Positions 1-5,895 of a DNA stretch of 6,020 bases are shown here, piece after piece. The translations under genes were made by a program, and so were the position numbers. The DNA comes from an uncultured euryarchaeote. Lineage in GTDB: Archaea > Thermoplasmatota > Thermoplasmata > UBA10834. The notes below the pieces were generated by a model. That model was given only the letters and a program-made list of their open reading frames with translations, searched no databases and had not been told where the DNA came from. The stretch lies in assembly GCA_937872085.1 (NCBI GenBank), contig CALMQK010000358.1:1-6020 (forward strand), in the 5' to 3' direction. How positions within the stretch are numbered: position 1 is the first letter of the stretch; each line of letters starts with the position of its first letter.

Positions 1-69
1 TTCAAGATCGCCGGCGGGAAGGGCAGTGTCAGCTACTTGCTGGCGCCGAGGATAGAGAGTGGTGACTAA
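1..69 (+). CDS. C-terminal end of an unidentified protein (5' partial)
   Basis: Frame 1 is open from the first base to a TAA at 67-69 and encodes the last 22 residues of a protein, ending in LLAPRIESGD. The piece is too short to identify. The stop is 68 bases before purN on the same strand, so the two may share a transcript, since I see no clear TATA box in the spacer. A purine gene such as purM would be a natural neighbour, and the KIAGGKGSVSY stretch is loosely compatible with the tail of a PurM-like protein. That is only a guess from context. Confidence 0.55.
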   Translation, partial: FKIAGGKGSVSYLLAPRIESGD

Positions 70-137
70 GCCCGTGGCGCGGTCGCAGTCAGCTGGCAGG
101 ATCCTCAGGCTCGGTCTAGGCAGATAGGTCGTCTGAT

Positions 138-764
138 ATGCGAAGGATACGGATAGGAATTTTGGCCTCCGGCGGCGGGACAAACCTGCAGGCCATCATA
201 GATTCTTGCGAGCGAGGGGAGATCGACGGCGAGGTCGTCGTGGTGGTATCCAACATCCCGGAGGCCGACGCGCTCGAGCGCGCGCGCAATCACAACATAC
301 CCGCTTTCGCTTTTCCACACAAGGGCCTCACGCGCGAGGCGCACGAAGCTGACATCATCGCCTGCCTTGAGCAGAACAGCGTGGACCTTGTCGTCCTCGC
401 GGGGTATCTCAGGATGCTCACACCGTTGATGATTACCAGGTATTCGGGGAAGATTGTCAACACTCACCCGGCGCTCCTGCCCTCCTTCGGAGGCGAGGGC
501 ATGCACGGGCTTAACGTGCATCAGGCCGTGATCGACCGCGGGTGCAAGGTCTCCGGGTGCACCGTGCATTTCGTCACCCTCGATATCGACGGCGGGCCGA
601 TCATCGCGCAGAAGGCGGTGCAGGTCCAGGAGGACGACACGGCCGAGACCCTACAGGAGCGTATCCTGAAGGAGGAGCACAAGCTGCTCACGCGTGCCAT
701 CCAGCTGTTCGCCCAGGGGAAGCTCAAGGTCGAGGGAAAGAGGGTCCGGGTCCTCGAGACCTGA
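138..764 (+). CDS. purN: Phosphoribosylglycinamide formyltransferase (GAR transformylase 1, folate-dependent)
   Basis: PurN transfers the formyl group of 10-formyltetrahydrofolate to glycinamide ribonucleotide, the third step of de novo purine synthesis, in the cytoplasm. The 208-residue product has the usual family length (about 190-215). It starts with the phosphate-binding loop ASGGGTNLQAI (residues 10-20), where the family binds the GAR phosphate. The catalytic triad known from E. coli PurN is visible: Asn108 and His110 in VNTHPALLPSF, and Asp151 in LDIDGGPII. An insertion of about five residues relative to E. coli lies in the GGEGMHGLNVH loop, as in many PurN proteins. The ATG at 138 places the first beta-strand (IRIGILA) right at the N terminus; the ribosome binding site is weak (AGGT around 126-129). 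It probably shares a transcript with the gene ending at 69. Use of PurN implies a tetrahydrofolate-type C1 carrier rather than the formate-dependent enzyme of many archaea. Confidence 0.96.
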   Translation: MRRIRIGILASGGGTNLQAIIDSCERGEIDGEVVVVVSNIPEADALERARNHNIPAFAFPHKGLTREAHEADIIACLEQNSVDLVVLAGYLRMLTPLMITRYSGKIVNTHPALLPSFGGEGMHGLNVHQAVIDRGCKVSGCTVHFVTLDIDGGPIIAQKAVQVQEDDTAETLQERILKEEHKLLTRAIQLFAQGKLKVEGKRVRVLET

Positions 765-789
765 CCTACCAGGGATTCACTTTCACACT

Positions 790-802
790 CGAATACTTTA
801 AG
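790..802 (+). promoter_or_regulatory. Candidate BRE/TATA promoter of the transketolase-transaldolase cluster
   Basis: CGAATACTTTAAG lies in the 95-base spacer after purN and resembles the archaeal BRE plus TATA pattern. Transcription would start about 25 bases downstream, near 824, leaving a leader of about 35 bases before the GTG at 860. The match to TATA is imperfect, and read-through from purN remains possible. Confidence 0.4.
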
Positions 803-846
803 CGGGTCCAACGGATATCCGAAACGCACCCGTGGCATGTCACACC

Positions 847-853
847 GGGGGGG
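847..853 (+). promoter_or_regulatory. G-rich ribosome binding site supporting the GTG start at 860
   Basis: A run of seven G lies six bases before the in-frame GTG. It is only a partial match to GGAGGTGAT, but it is the only purine-rich site upstream. The nearby ATG at 837 is in another frame, so this site helps decide the start. Confidence 0.4.
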
Positions 854-859
854 AAGAAC

Positions 860-1690
860 GTGGAAGTCTACGACGGCGAGTTCATCACCGAGCTTGAATC
901 GATTGCCAAGAAGGCCAGGATGTATTCGATTCAGATGATCTACGAAGCCGGTTCCGGCCATCCAGGCGGGTCCCTCTCCTGTGTCGATATCCTGGTCGCC
1001 CTGTATTTTCACATCATGAAACACGACCCCAAGAGGCCCGACTGGTCTGATAGGGACAGATTCGTGCTGAGCAAAGGCCATGCGGCTCCTGCGCTTTACG
1101 CGGTACTCGCCCAGTCCGGCTATTTCGAGGTGGACGAGCTGCGCTCGTTGAGGAAGATGGGCAGCAGGCTCCAGGGCCATCCGTGCATGACCAAGACCCC
1201 TGGAATAGAAATGTCCACGGGCTCGTTGGGCCACGGTCTCGCGGCGGGGAACGGCATGGCCCTCGCGGCCAAGCTGGACAGGAAGCTCTACAGGATCTAT
1301 GTCATCGTGGGTGATGGGGAGATGGATGTGGGCGAGACCTGGGAGGCCGCGATGCTCGCTTCTCATTACAAGCTCGACAACATCACGGTGTACCTTGACA
1401 GGAACAAGCTCCAGCTGGATGGACCGACGGAGAAGATCATGTCCCTCGAGCCCCTGGCCGACAAGTGGAAGGCCTTCGGCTGGCACGTGATCGAGATAAA
1501 CGGTCACAACATGAAGGAGATCATCCACGCGACCAACGAGGCGAAGGGCGTGAAGGGCAAGCCGACGATCATAATATGTCACACCATCAAGGGCAAGGGC
1601 GTGAGCTACATGGAGGGCTCACTGCACTTCCACGGGAAGGCCCCGGACAAGCAGGAGTACGAGCAGGCGATGAAGGAGCTGGGAGGGTGA
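860..1690 (+). CDS. tkt: Transketolase, N-terminal (thiamine diphosphate-binding) subunit
   Basis: This is the pyrophosphate-binding half of a split transketolase. Together with the next gene it moves two-carbon ketol units between sugar phosphates in the non-oxidative pentose phosphate pathway. The 276 residues match the usual size of split archaeal N-subunits. Family motifs appear in order: GSGHPGG (31-37), LSKGHAAPALY (70-80), STGSLGHG (119-126), and the diphosphate/Mg2+ motif GDGE (151-154) closed by the Asn in DRNKLQLDG (Asn182). HTIKGKG follows at 241-247. The reading frame stays open upstream into purN, but nothing before 860 resembles transketolase. The GTG at 860, with a G-rich site in front, gives a normal N terminus (GEFITELESIAKKAR). 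The stop TGA lies inside the ribosome binding site of the C-subunit gene, so translation of the two halves is probably coupled. A split 1-deoxyxylulose-5-phosphate synthase or dihydroxyacetone synthase is much less likely. Confidence 0.95.
   Translation: MEVYDGEFITELESIAKKARMYSIQMIYEAGSGHPGGSLSCVDILVALYFHIMKHDPKRPDWSDRDRFVLSKGHAAPALYAVLAQSGYFEVDELRSLRKMGSRLQGHPCMTKTPGIEMSTGSLGHGLAAGNGMALAAKLDRKLYRIYVIVGDGEMDVGETWEAAMLASHYKLDNITVYLDRNKLQLDGPTEKIMSLEPLADKWKAFGWHVIEINGHNMKEIIHATNEAKGVKGKPTIIICHTIKGKGVSYMEGSLHFHGKAPDKQEYEQAMKELGG
1682..1690 (+). promoter_or_regulatory. Strong Shine-Dalgarno overlapping the stop codon of the N-subunit gene
   Basis: GGAGGGTGA is a near-perfect complement to the 3' end of archaeal 16S rRNA and ends five bases before the ATG at 1696. 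It favours this ATG over a GTG at 1687 that overlaps the upstream TGA. The GTG alternative would add three residues and could use AAGGAG at 1673-1678. Confidence 0.8.
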
Positions 1691-1695
1691 CCAAG

Positions 1696-2640
1696 ATGGC
1701 GTGGAAGATGGAGAGCCAGAGGAAGCAGTACGGCAAGGCGCTTGTCGAGCTCGGGAAGGAGCGCGGGGACATCGTCGTGCTAGATGCGGACCTGTCGACC
1801 TCCACGAGGACCGCGGATTTTGCCGCGGCGTTCCCGGAGAGGTTCTTCAACTGCGGCATCGCGGAGCAGAACATGATGGACACCGCCGCAGGGCTCGCGG
1901 CGTCCGGGAAGACCGTGTTCGTCTCCACATTCGCGGTCTTCGGTACCGGCCGGTGCTACGACCAGATCAGGCAATCCATAGCCTATCCGAAACTCAACAT
2001 CAAGATCGTCGCGTCGCATGCGGGCATCACAGTGGGCGGCGACGGAGCATCGCACCAGATAGTCGAGGACATCGCGCTCATGCGCGTCCTGCCGAACATG
2101 AACGTCATTGTGCCGGCGGACTCGCCCGAGACATACAAGGTCATCAAGGCGGTCGCGAAGACGAAGGACCCGGTCTATGTCAGGGTGGGCAGGGCGGACG
2201 TGCCGACGATAACCGATCCCGAGGCGCCGTTCGACCTCAACCAAGCCACGCTCATGCGCGAGGGGAAGGACGTGACGCTCATCGGTTGTGGGATCATGGT
2301 CGCCAAATGCCTCGAGGCCGCCCAGGAGCTATCGAAGCACGGGGTGGATGCCAGGGTGCTGAACCTGCACACGATCAAGCCCCTGGACGAGAAGACGATA
2401 GTCAGGGCGGCCAGGGAGACTGGGGGTGTCGTGACGGCCGAGGAGCACTCAGTCATGATGGGCATGGGCAGCGCGGTCGCCTTGGTCCTCGTGGAGAACT
2501 TCCACGTGCCGATGAAGCGCGTGGGTATCCCGGACGTGTTCGGCGAGTCTGGAGCCTGTGACGAGCTGATGGAGAAGTACGGGCTCACGGTCGACAACAT
2601 CGTCGAGGCCGCCCACGACGTTCTCAAGAGGAAGAAGTGA
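1696..2640 (+). CDS. tkt: Transketolase, C-terminal (pyrimidine-binding) subunit
   Basis: The second half of the split transketolase binds the aminopyrimidine ring of thiamine diphosphate across the subunit interface and carries the C-terminal regulatory-type domain. The 314 residues are the normal size. Residues about 5-170 form the pyrimidine-binding domain. The glutamate that activates the cofactor in the whole family is Glu57, within FNCGIAEQNM (51-60). GGDGASHQ (114-121) matches the archaeal form of the usual DGPTHQ loop. Residues about 185-310 form the C-terminal transketolase domain (VTLIGCGIMV, LHTIKPLD, EEHSVMMGMGSAV). The gene starts five bases after the N-subunit stop with a strong Shine-Dalgarno, as expected for subunits needed in equal amounts. 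Related two-subunit enzymes such as the E1 beta of 2-oxo acid dehydrogenases share the fold, but the partner gene and the adjacent transaldolase make transketolase the clear choice. Confidence 0.95.
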   Translation: MAWKMESQRKQYGKALVELGKERGDIVVLDADLSTSTRTADFAAAFPERFFNCGIAEQNMMDTAAGLAASGKTVFVSTFAVFGTGRCYDQIRQSIAYPKLNIKIVASHAGITVGGDGASHQIVEDIALMRVLPNMNVIVPADSPETYKVIKAVAKTKDPVYVRVGRADVPTITDPEAPFDLNQATLMREGKDVTLIGCGIMVAKCLEAAQELSKHGVDARVLNLHTIKPLDEKTIVRAARETGGVVTAEEHSVMMGMGSAVALVLVENFHVPMKRVGIPDVFGESGACDELMEKYGLTVDNIVEAAHDVLKRKK

Positions 2641-2646
2641 GGTGAT
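2639..2646 (+). promoter_or_regulatory. Strong Shine-Dalgarno of the transaldolase gene
   Basis: GAGGTGAT is an exact complement to the archaeal 16S rRNA tail and begins inside the stop codon of the preceding gene. It lies six bases before the ATG at 2653. This fixes the start and supports one transcript across the three sugar-phosphate genes. Confidence 0.82.
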
Positions 2647-2652
2647 GGGTCG

Positions 2653-3300
2653 ATGAGGATATTCATAGACACGGCGAACCTGGAGCATATCAAGGAAGTC
2701 AACAGCTGGGGGATTCTGGACGGCGTGACGACCAACCCGACGCTCGTGGCCAAGGAGGGCTGCGACTTCAAGTGCCGGATCGACGAGATCTGCAAGGTGG
2801 TCGACGGCCCGATCAGCGCGGAAGCCGTCTCCATGGAGGCCGAGGGCATGATCAAGGAGGCGAGGGTGCTCTCCAAGTGGCACAAGAACATCGTGGTGAA
2901 GATACCCATGACGGCCGAGGGCCTCAAGGCGGTCAAGGTGCTCTCCAAGGAGGGCATAAAGACGAACGTCACACTCGTGTTCTCAGCGAACCAGGCGCTC
3001 TTGGCAGCGAAGGCCGGGGCGACATACGTCTCGCCGTTCGTTGGTCGGCTGGACGACATCAGCCACAACGGGATGGAGCTCGTCCGGGACATAGTCACGA
3101 TCTTCAAGAACTACGGCTTCAAGACCCAGGTCATCGCTGCCAGCATCAGGCATCCATTGCACGTGACCGAGGCCGCGCTCGCCGGTGCCCATGTCGCGAC
3201 CGTGCCCTACGACATCCTCAAGAAGATGCTGAAGCACAACCTGACGGATGAGGGCATCCAGAAGTTCCTGAACGACTGGGAGAAGGTACCCAAGAAGTGA
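2653..3300 (+). CDS. tal: Transaldolase, short MipB/TalC-type
   Basis: Transaldolase moves a three-carbon dihydroxyacetone unit from sedoheptulose-7-phosphate to glyceraldehyde-3-phosphate, completing the non-oxidative pentose phosphate pathway with the transketolase upstream. The 215-residue chain is the short single-barrel type. Schiff-base Lys83 sits in VVKIPMT; Asp6 (FIDTAN) and Asn28 (GVTTNPTL) are the expected active-site residues; Glu57 (SAEAVS) and Phe129 (YVSPFVGRLDD) mark a true transaldolase. In the related fructose-6-phosphate aldolase of E. coli the Glu and Phe positions are Gln and Tyr. The chain looks very similar to the transaldolase of Thermoplasma acidophilum as I remember it, with a slightly shorter C terminus (WEKVPKK). 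It is the last gene of the cluster, 12 bases after the C-subunit, and ends only 9 bases from the convergent metallopeptidase gene. Confidence 0.95.
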   Translation: MRIFIDTANLEHIKEVNSWGILDGVTTNPTLVAKEGCDFKCRIDEICKVVDGPISAEAVSMEAEGMIKEARVLSKWHKNIVVKIPMTAEGLKAVKVLSKEGIKTNVTLVFSANQALLAAKAGATYVSPFVGRLDDISHNGMELVRDIVTIFKNYGFKTQVIAASIRHPLHVTEAALAGAHVATVPYDILKKMLKHNLTDEGIQKFLNDWEKVPKK

Positions 3301-3309
3301 GTTCCTGGC

Positions 3310-3834
3310 TCAGCCGATGTATGGCGCGGTGGCGCTTCTGTCGAACCCTTTGACCAGCTCCAGCCGGTATTCCTGCGGAGGCGTCCAACCGTAGATGGGG
3401 TAGACCAGTTTCGGGATGAATTTGGATAGGTCCGCTGCGAACTGTGTCACGGGATGGTCTTTGCCGAAGGTCGCCTCGCTGATCTTGTACGCCTTCTGCC
3501 TCGCAGCCGCCTCGTCGATTATGCCAAGCGTGTGCAGATACTCGTGGAGCAGAATGTGGAACACGTACGGCTTGTACAACGCAGGATCCGTCTCCTTTAT
3601 CCGTTTCAGGGGAAGGCTGTTCATCACGATTATGTTCGTCGCCACGGGGTAGAATGCCCCCACGAATCCCTCGGGCCCTCCGCCAAGATTGGCCAGGCCG
3701 AGCATCAGGCCCGACCGTTCTTGCCCGATCGCCTTCCGGACAGTCGTCTTGACAAGCTCGAAGATGTCCGCGAGGTCCTTGGCTGACTCTAGCTCCTTCT
3801 CCACCATATGATTCGGGTTGTTCACGAGATTCAT
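3310..3834 (-). CDS. Small cytoplasmic zinc metallopeptidase-like protein, HExxHxxGxxD type
   Basis: I do not recognise a named family. The 174-residue product has no signal peptide or membrane segment. Its clearest feature is HILLHEYLHTLGIIDE: His97, Glu98 and His101 form the zinc-peptidase HExxH, and the spacing continues as Gly104 and Asp107, the extended HExxHxxGxxD pattern of metzincin-like enzymes with Asp as third ligand. Unlike metzincins, no methionine occurs after residue 71, so there is no candidate Met-turn, and the cysteines of archaemetzincins are absent. A preceding strand (ATNIIVMNSLPL, 65-76) fits the edge strand before the active-site helix. The C-terminal 50 residues are rich in aromatic residues and proline. 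Peptidase activity is inferred from the motif; substrate unknown. The ATG at 3834 has no Shine-Dalgarno and the mRNA may have a very short leader; Met10 (3807) is an alternative start. It is transcribed alone, against the transaldolase cluster. Confidence 0.82.
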   Translation of the reverse strand: MNLVNNPNHMVEKELESAKDLADIFELVKTTVRKAIGQERSGLMLGLANLGGGPEGFVGAFYPVATNIIVMNSLPLKRIKETDPALYKPYVFHILLHEYLHTLGIIDEAAARQKAYKISEATFGKDHPVTQFAADLSKFIPKLVYPIYGWTPPQEYRLELVKGFDRSATAPYIG

Positions 3835-3863
3835 TTGCTATCGGATGCTCATTAAGAATTCGC

Positions 3864-3874
3864 CATACTATAGG
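3864..3874. promoter_or_regulatory. TATA-like element in the divergent spacer (possibly serving both directions)
   Basis: CATACTATAGG, with the palindromic core CTATAG, is the most TATA-like sequence in the 100-base spacer between the metallopeptidase and the flavoprotein. Leftward initiation about 25 bases away would fall near 3843, nine bases before the ATG at 3834. Rightward initiation near 3895 would leave a leader of about 40 bases. An alternative rightward element, GAAATACGC at about 3906-3914, would give a leaderless mRNA for the GTG at 3935. Neither is a strong match. Confidence 0.35.
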
Positions 3875-3934
3875 AATGTGGTCCCACAGTCTATTGGGCA
3901 ATCCTGAAATACGCATCAGGGTACTCCAGCCTCC

Positions 3935-5086
3935 GTGCGAACAGACGTGCTAGTGGTTGGGGGAGGGCCCGCGGGATCCACAGCGGCGAGGCTCCTCGCA
4001 AAGGCTCACGAAGTGGCCATCGCGGAGGAGCATCAGACAGCCGGTGAACCTCTTCACTGCGCGGGCTTGGTTACCCGGAGGGGAGTCCCGGACTTCGCCC
4101 GAAAGAGCATCCTCTGCGAGGTGAAGGGCGCGAGGCTTCATTCCCCTCTCGGGTTCACCCTTACCCTCGAGGCGAAAGGGTCGCGCGCGTGCGTAGTTGA
4201 TAGGTCGTTGTTCGACAAGATCATGTTTCACAGTGCAGTCGACGCTGGGGCAGTGCCTTTGATGGGGGCCTCCGCAAGATCGGTCATTGGCTCCAGAGAT
4301 GATGTCCACACTCAGTTGAGGACAGAGGGAAGGCTGGAGACGGTCTCTTCCCGGGTCTTGGTCGGAGCAGACGGTCATCGGTCCATCTGTAGAAAGTCCG
4401 CTGGGCTGCCTCCTCCAAGGCATATGCTCAAAGGCATCCAGGCCGACCTGAAGGGTTTGGAATTCGATCCCGACTTCGTCGACCTGTACCTTGGCCGGGA
4501 TGTGGCCCCTGGCTTCTTCGCCTGGGTCATACCAGCCGGGGACCTCCTTAGGGTCGGCCTATGCACCTGGGATACTAATCGTGCCCCTGCCGAGTATCTC
4601 AAGAAGTTCCTGTCGAGGCCACAGTTCGCGAAAGGCAGGAAGGTATCCATCGCTGCGGGCAAGATCCCCCTAGGCGTCCGAAGGAGCGCGGTGAACGGTC
4701 GGATAATGCTCATCGGCGATGCGGCCTGCCATGCCAAGCCGCTCTCGGGGGGCGGGGTGTACACTAGTGTGAAGGGCGCTGAGCTGTGCGCGAGGGTCGT
4801 CGACGCCCATCTCGCCCGAGGTGGACCGCTTGAAGACTATGACCCCCTATGGAAGGCTGAGTTCGGACGCGAGCTCTCAAGGGCGTTCAGGGTCCGCAAG
4901 GTGTTCCTCAACCTTACCGACAAGAAGATCGAGAAGGCACTGAGGCTGTTCTCCGATCCTGGTGTGAAGAAGCTCCTCGAGGAGCACGGGGATATCGACT
5001 ATCCGGCATCGATCTCAGGGTCTGTTCTTAAGATGGCTCCCAAGCTCGCTCAGTTTTCCCCTCAGATAATACGCTCTCTTCTCTAG
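3935..5086 (+). CDS. FAD-dependent oxidoreductase of the geranylgeranyl reductase family
   Basis: Members of this family reduce isoprenoid double bonds, in archaea typically those of the geranylgeranyl chains of membrane lipids, with FAD held by a Rossmann fold. The 383-residue product has the family length. FAD motifs are complete: VVGGGPAGS (7-15) with acidic residues at 31-32 for the ribose, VGADG (143-147), and the GDAACHAKPLSGGGVYTSVKGAE segment (261-283). The catalytic-loop region PLHCAGL (39-45) corresponds to the usual P..CGG motif, with Ala in place of the first Gly. The substrate-anchoring motif known from Thermoplasma GGR (YxWxFP followed by GxG) is present in altered form as FAWVIP (195-200) and GLC (208-210). 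Whether it is the main lipid reductase or a paralogue acting on another prenyl compound is therefore open. The GTG at 3935 starts directly before the first beta-strand; no Shine-Dalgarno is evident. Its last 24 codons overlap the convergent gene. Confidence 0.88.
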   Translation: MRTDVLVVGGGPAGSTAARLLAKAHEVAIAEEHQTAGEPLHCAGLVTRRGVPDFARKSILCEVKGARLHSPLGFTLTLEAKGSRACVVDRSLFDKIMFHSAVDAGAVPLMGASARSVIGSRDDVHTQLRTEGRLETVSSRVLVGADGHRSICRKSAGLPPPRHMLKGIQADLKGLEFDPDFVDLYLGRDVAPGFFAWVIPAGDLLRVGLCTWDTNRAPAEYLKKFLSRPQFAKGRKVSIAAGKIPLGVRRSAVNGRIMLIGDAACHAKPLSGGGVYTSVKGAELCARVVDAHLARGGPLEDYDPLWKAEFGRELSRAFRVRKVFLNLTDKKIEKALRLFSDPGVKKLLEEHGDIDYPASISGSVLKMAPKLAQFSPQIIRSLL

Positions 5087-5821
5087 CCTCGGATACCTGC
5101 CCGGATTATCAAGCACGAAATAGTACAGCGCCAGCAAGGACACCCCTACGCACCCAGCTATGAGCATTGCGAGTGGCCAGCGAGGTATGGGGACCTTGAT
5201 CCCGAATGATGAGTCCGGGATGAGGCCGTCCACGCCCAGGGACCTCATGTACTCCGTGTCGACGATGTCCTGACCCGGCGTGAAGGATACCATCCGAGAC
5301 CACTCCGCCTCGGTGAAGAACCCCTTGGATTGAAGGACAACAAGCGTGGTGTTGCCCTCGAGATTGAAGGTGAGTCTGAACCTGACGAAGTAGGTGCTCT
5401 GCGAGAAGTACGACCCGTGAGGTGTCTTTTTCGAGGTGTTGATGGGTAGCTCTATCGTCACCGATTGCTCGATCGTCAGGTTCTTCACGATGAAGGTCAG
5501 TTGCGGCGCCAGCCCTCTGATCAACGGCGGATTCTTGAAGGTCGAGTTGACTTCCCTGGCGGTTTCCTGGGTCGCGTACTCATAGATTCCGACCGAGAGG
5601 GTGATATTAGTCATCGTGGCCAGCGTATGGTCGTATGGGTTCGTGAGATTGAATGCGAAGTTCACCGTCTCTCCCGGGGATACCGTCGGCGTCACGAACC
5701 CTCCGAACATGTTGTTCGTGTATCTCGGGGCACCTGGGTCGGCTATCTCTGCCCGCACCGAAGCGGAGCCCACAGTGAGGAGCATGAGAGCAGCTGCGAG
5801 GACCGCAAGGCCGGCCTTCAT
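5015..5821 (-). CDS. Secreted, C-terminally membrane-anchored surface protein (unknown function)
   Basis: No named family is recognised. The 268-residue product has a clear signal peptide (Lys2, hydrophobic 4-18, plausible cleavage after SVRA near 24), an extracellular domain of about 190 residues, one membrane helix (about 215-236, PLAMLIAGCVGVSLLALYYF) and a 32-residue basic cytoplasmic tail. This is a type I topology. The first half of the ectodomain (VSPGETVNFAFNLTNPYD, then NITLSVGIYEYA) looks like the beta-sandwich of NEW3/CARDB-like domains common in archaeal envelope proteins. There are six N-glycosylation sequons at Asn58, 72, 92, 114, 128 and 157, all on the outside, and no cysteine in the ectodomain. 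A structural or cell-surface adhesion role is inference. The ATG at 5821 lies about 28 bases from the centre of a good BRE/TATA, so the mRNA is probably leaderless. The tail-coding end overlaps the convergent flavoprotein gene by 72 bases. Confidence 0.85.
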   Translation of the reverse strand: MKAGLAVLAAALMLLTVGSASVRAEIADPGAPRYTNNMFGGFVTPTVSPGETVNFAFNLTNPYDHTLATMTNITLSVGIYEYATQETAREVNSTFKNPPLIRGLAPQLTFIVKNLTIEQSVTIELPINTSKKTPHGSYFSQSTYFVRFRLTFNLEGNTTLVVLQSKGFFTEAEWSRMVSFTPGQDIVDTEYMRSLGVDGLIPDSSFGIKVPIPRWPLAMLIAGCVGVSLLALYYFVLDNPGRYPRLEKRAYYLRGKLSELGSHLKNRP

Positions 5822-5845
5822 ATGTGCTGGGAAGCCACCGACCGT

Positions 5846-5859
5846 CTATATGACTTTCG
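5846..5859 (-). promoter_or_regulatory. BRE/TATA promoter of the surface protein gene (leaderless)
   Basis: Read on the minus strand the site is CGAAAGTCATATAG, a BRE-like purine tract followed by a TATA box. Its TATA centre near 5849 is about 28 bases from the A of the ATG at 5821, so transcription should start at or within a few bases of the start codon. No Shine-Dalgarno sits at the proper distance, in agreement with a leaderless message. Confidence 0.62.
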
Positions 5860-5881
5860 GTGTGTCCGCAGTTCCAATCCT

Positions 5882-5895
5882 AGAAGTGTTTATAG
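5882..5895 (+). promoter_or_regulatory. BRE/TATA promoter of the Trm5/Taw2-like gene (leaderless)
   Basis: AGAAGTGTTTATAG carries a BRE-like part and a TTTATAG box centred near 5892, 26 bases before the GTG at 5918. That is the distance expected when transcription begins at the start codon itself. The region between has no Shine-Dalgarno. An 8-base perfect palindrome, GGTGCACC (5895-5902), sits just downstream of the box. Confidence 0.6.

Noticed and set aside
542..859. Upstream extension of the transketolase N-subunit frame back into purN
   Set aside because: The frame is open by chance; the residues over purN are its shifted translation and show no transketolase similarity. The GTG at 860 is the credible start.
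521..1582. A 353-codon open frame on the minus strand, opposite purN and the transketolase N-subunit
   Set aside because: It lies almost wholly opposite two well-supported genes and reads as low-complexity His/Arg/Leu-rich sequence without motifs. Long antisense frames are expected in GC-rich DNA.
2175..3107. A 310-codon open frame on the minus strand opposite the transketolase C-subunit and transaldolase
   Set aside because: Ser/Thr-rich composition typical of the complement of a biased coding strand. Both sense genes have complete catalytic motifs.
3218..3916. A 232-codon minus-strand frame overlapping the metallopeptidase in another frame
   Set aside because: The 3310-3834 frame carries the HExxHxxGxxD motif and a plausible hydrophobic pattern; this one is Arg/Gly/Pro-rich and runs into the end of the transaldolase gene.
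5889..5894. TATAAA read on the minus strand as an alternative promoter for the surface protein
   Set aside because: It would leave a leader of about 45 bases without a Shine-Dalgarno, while the 5846-5859 site has a better BRE and correct leaderless spacing. The same bases fit the plus-strand promoter well.
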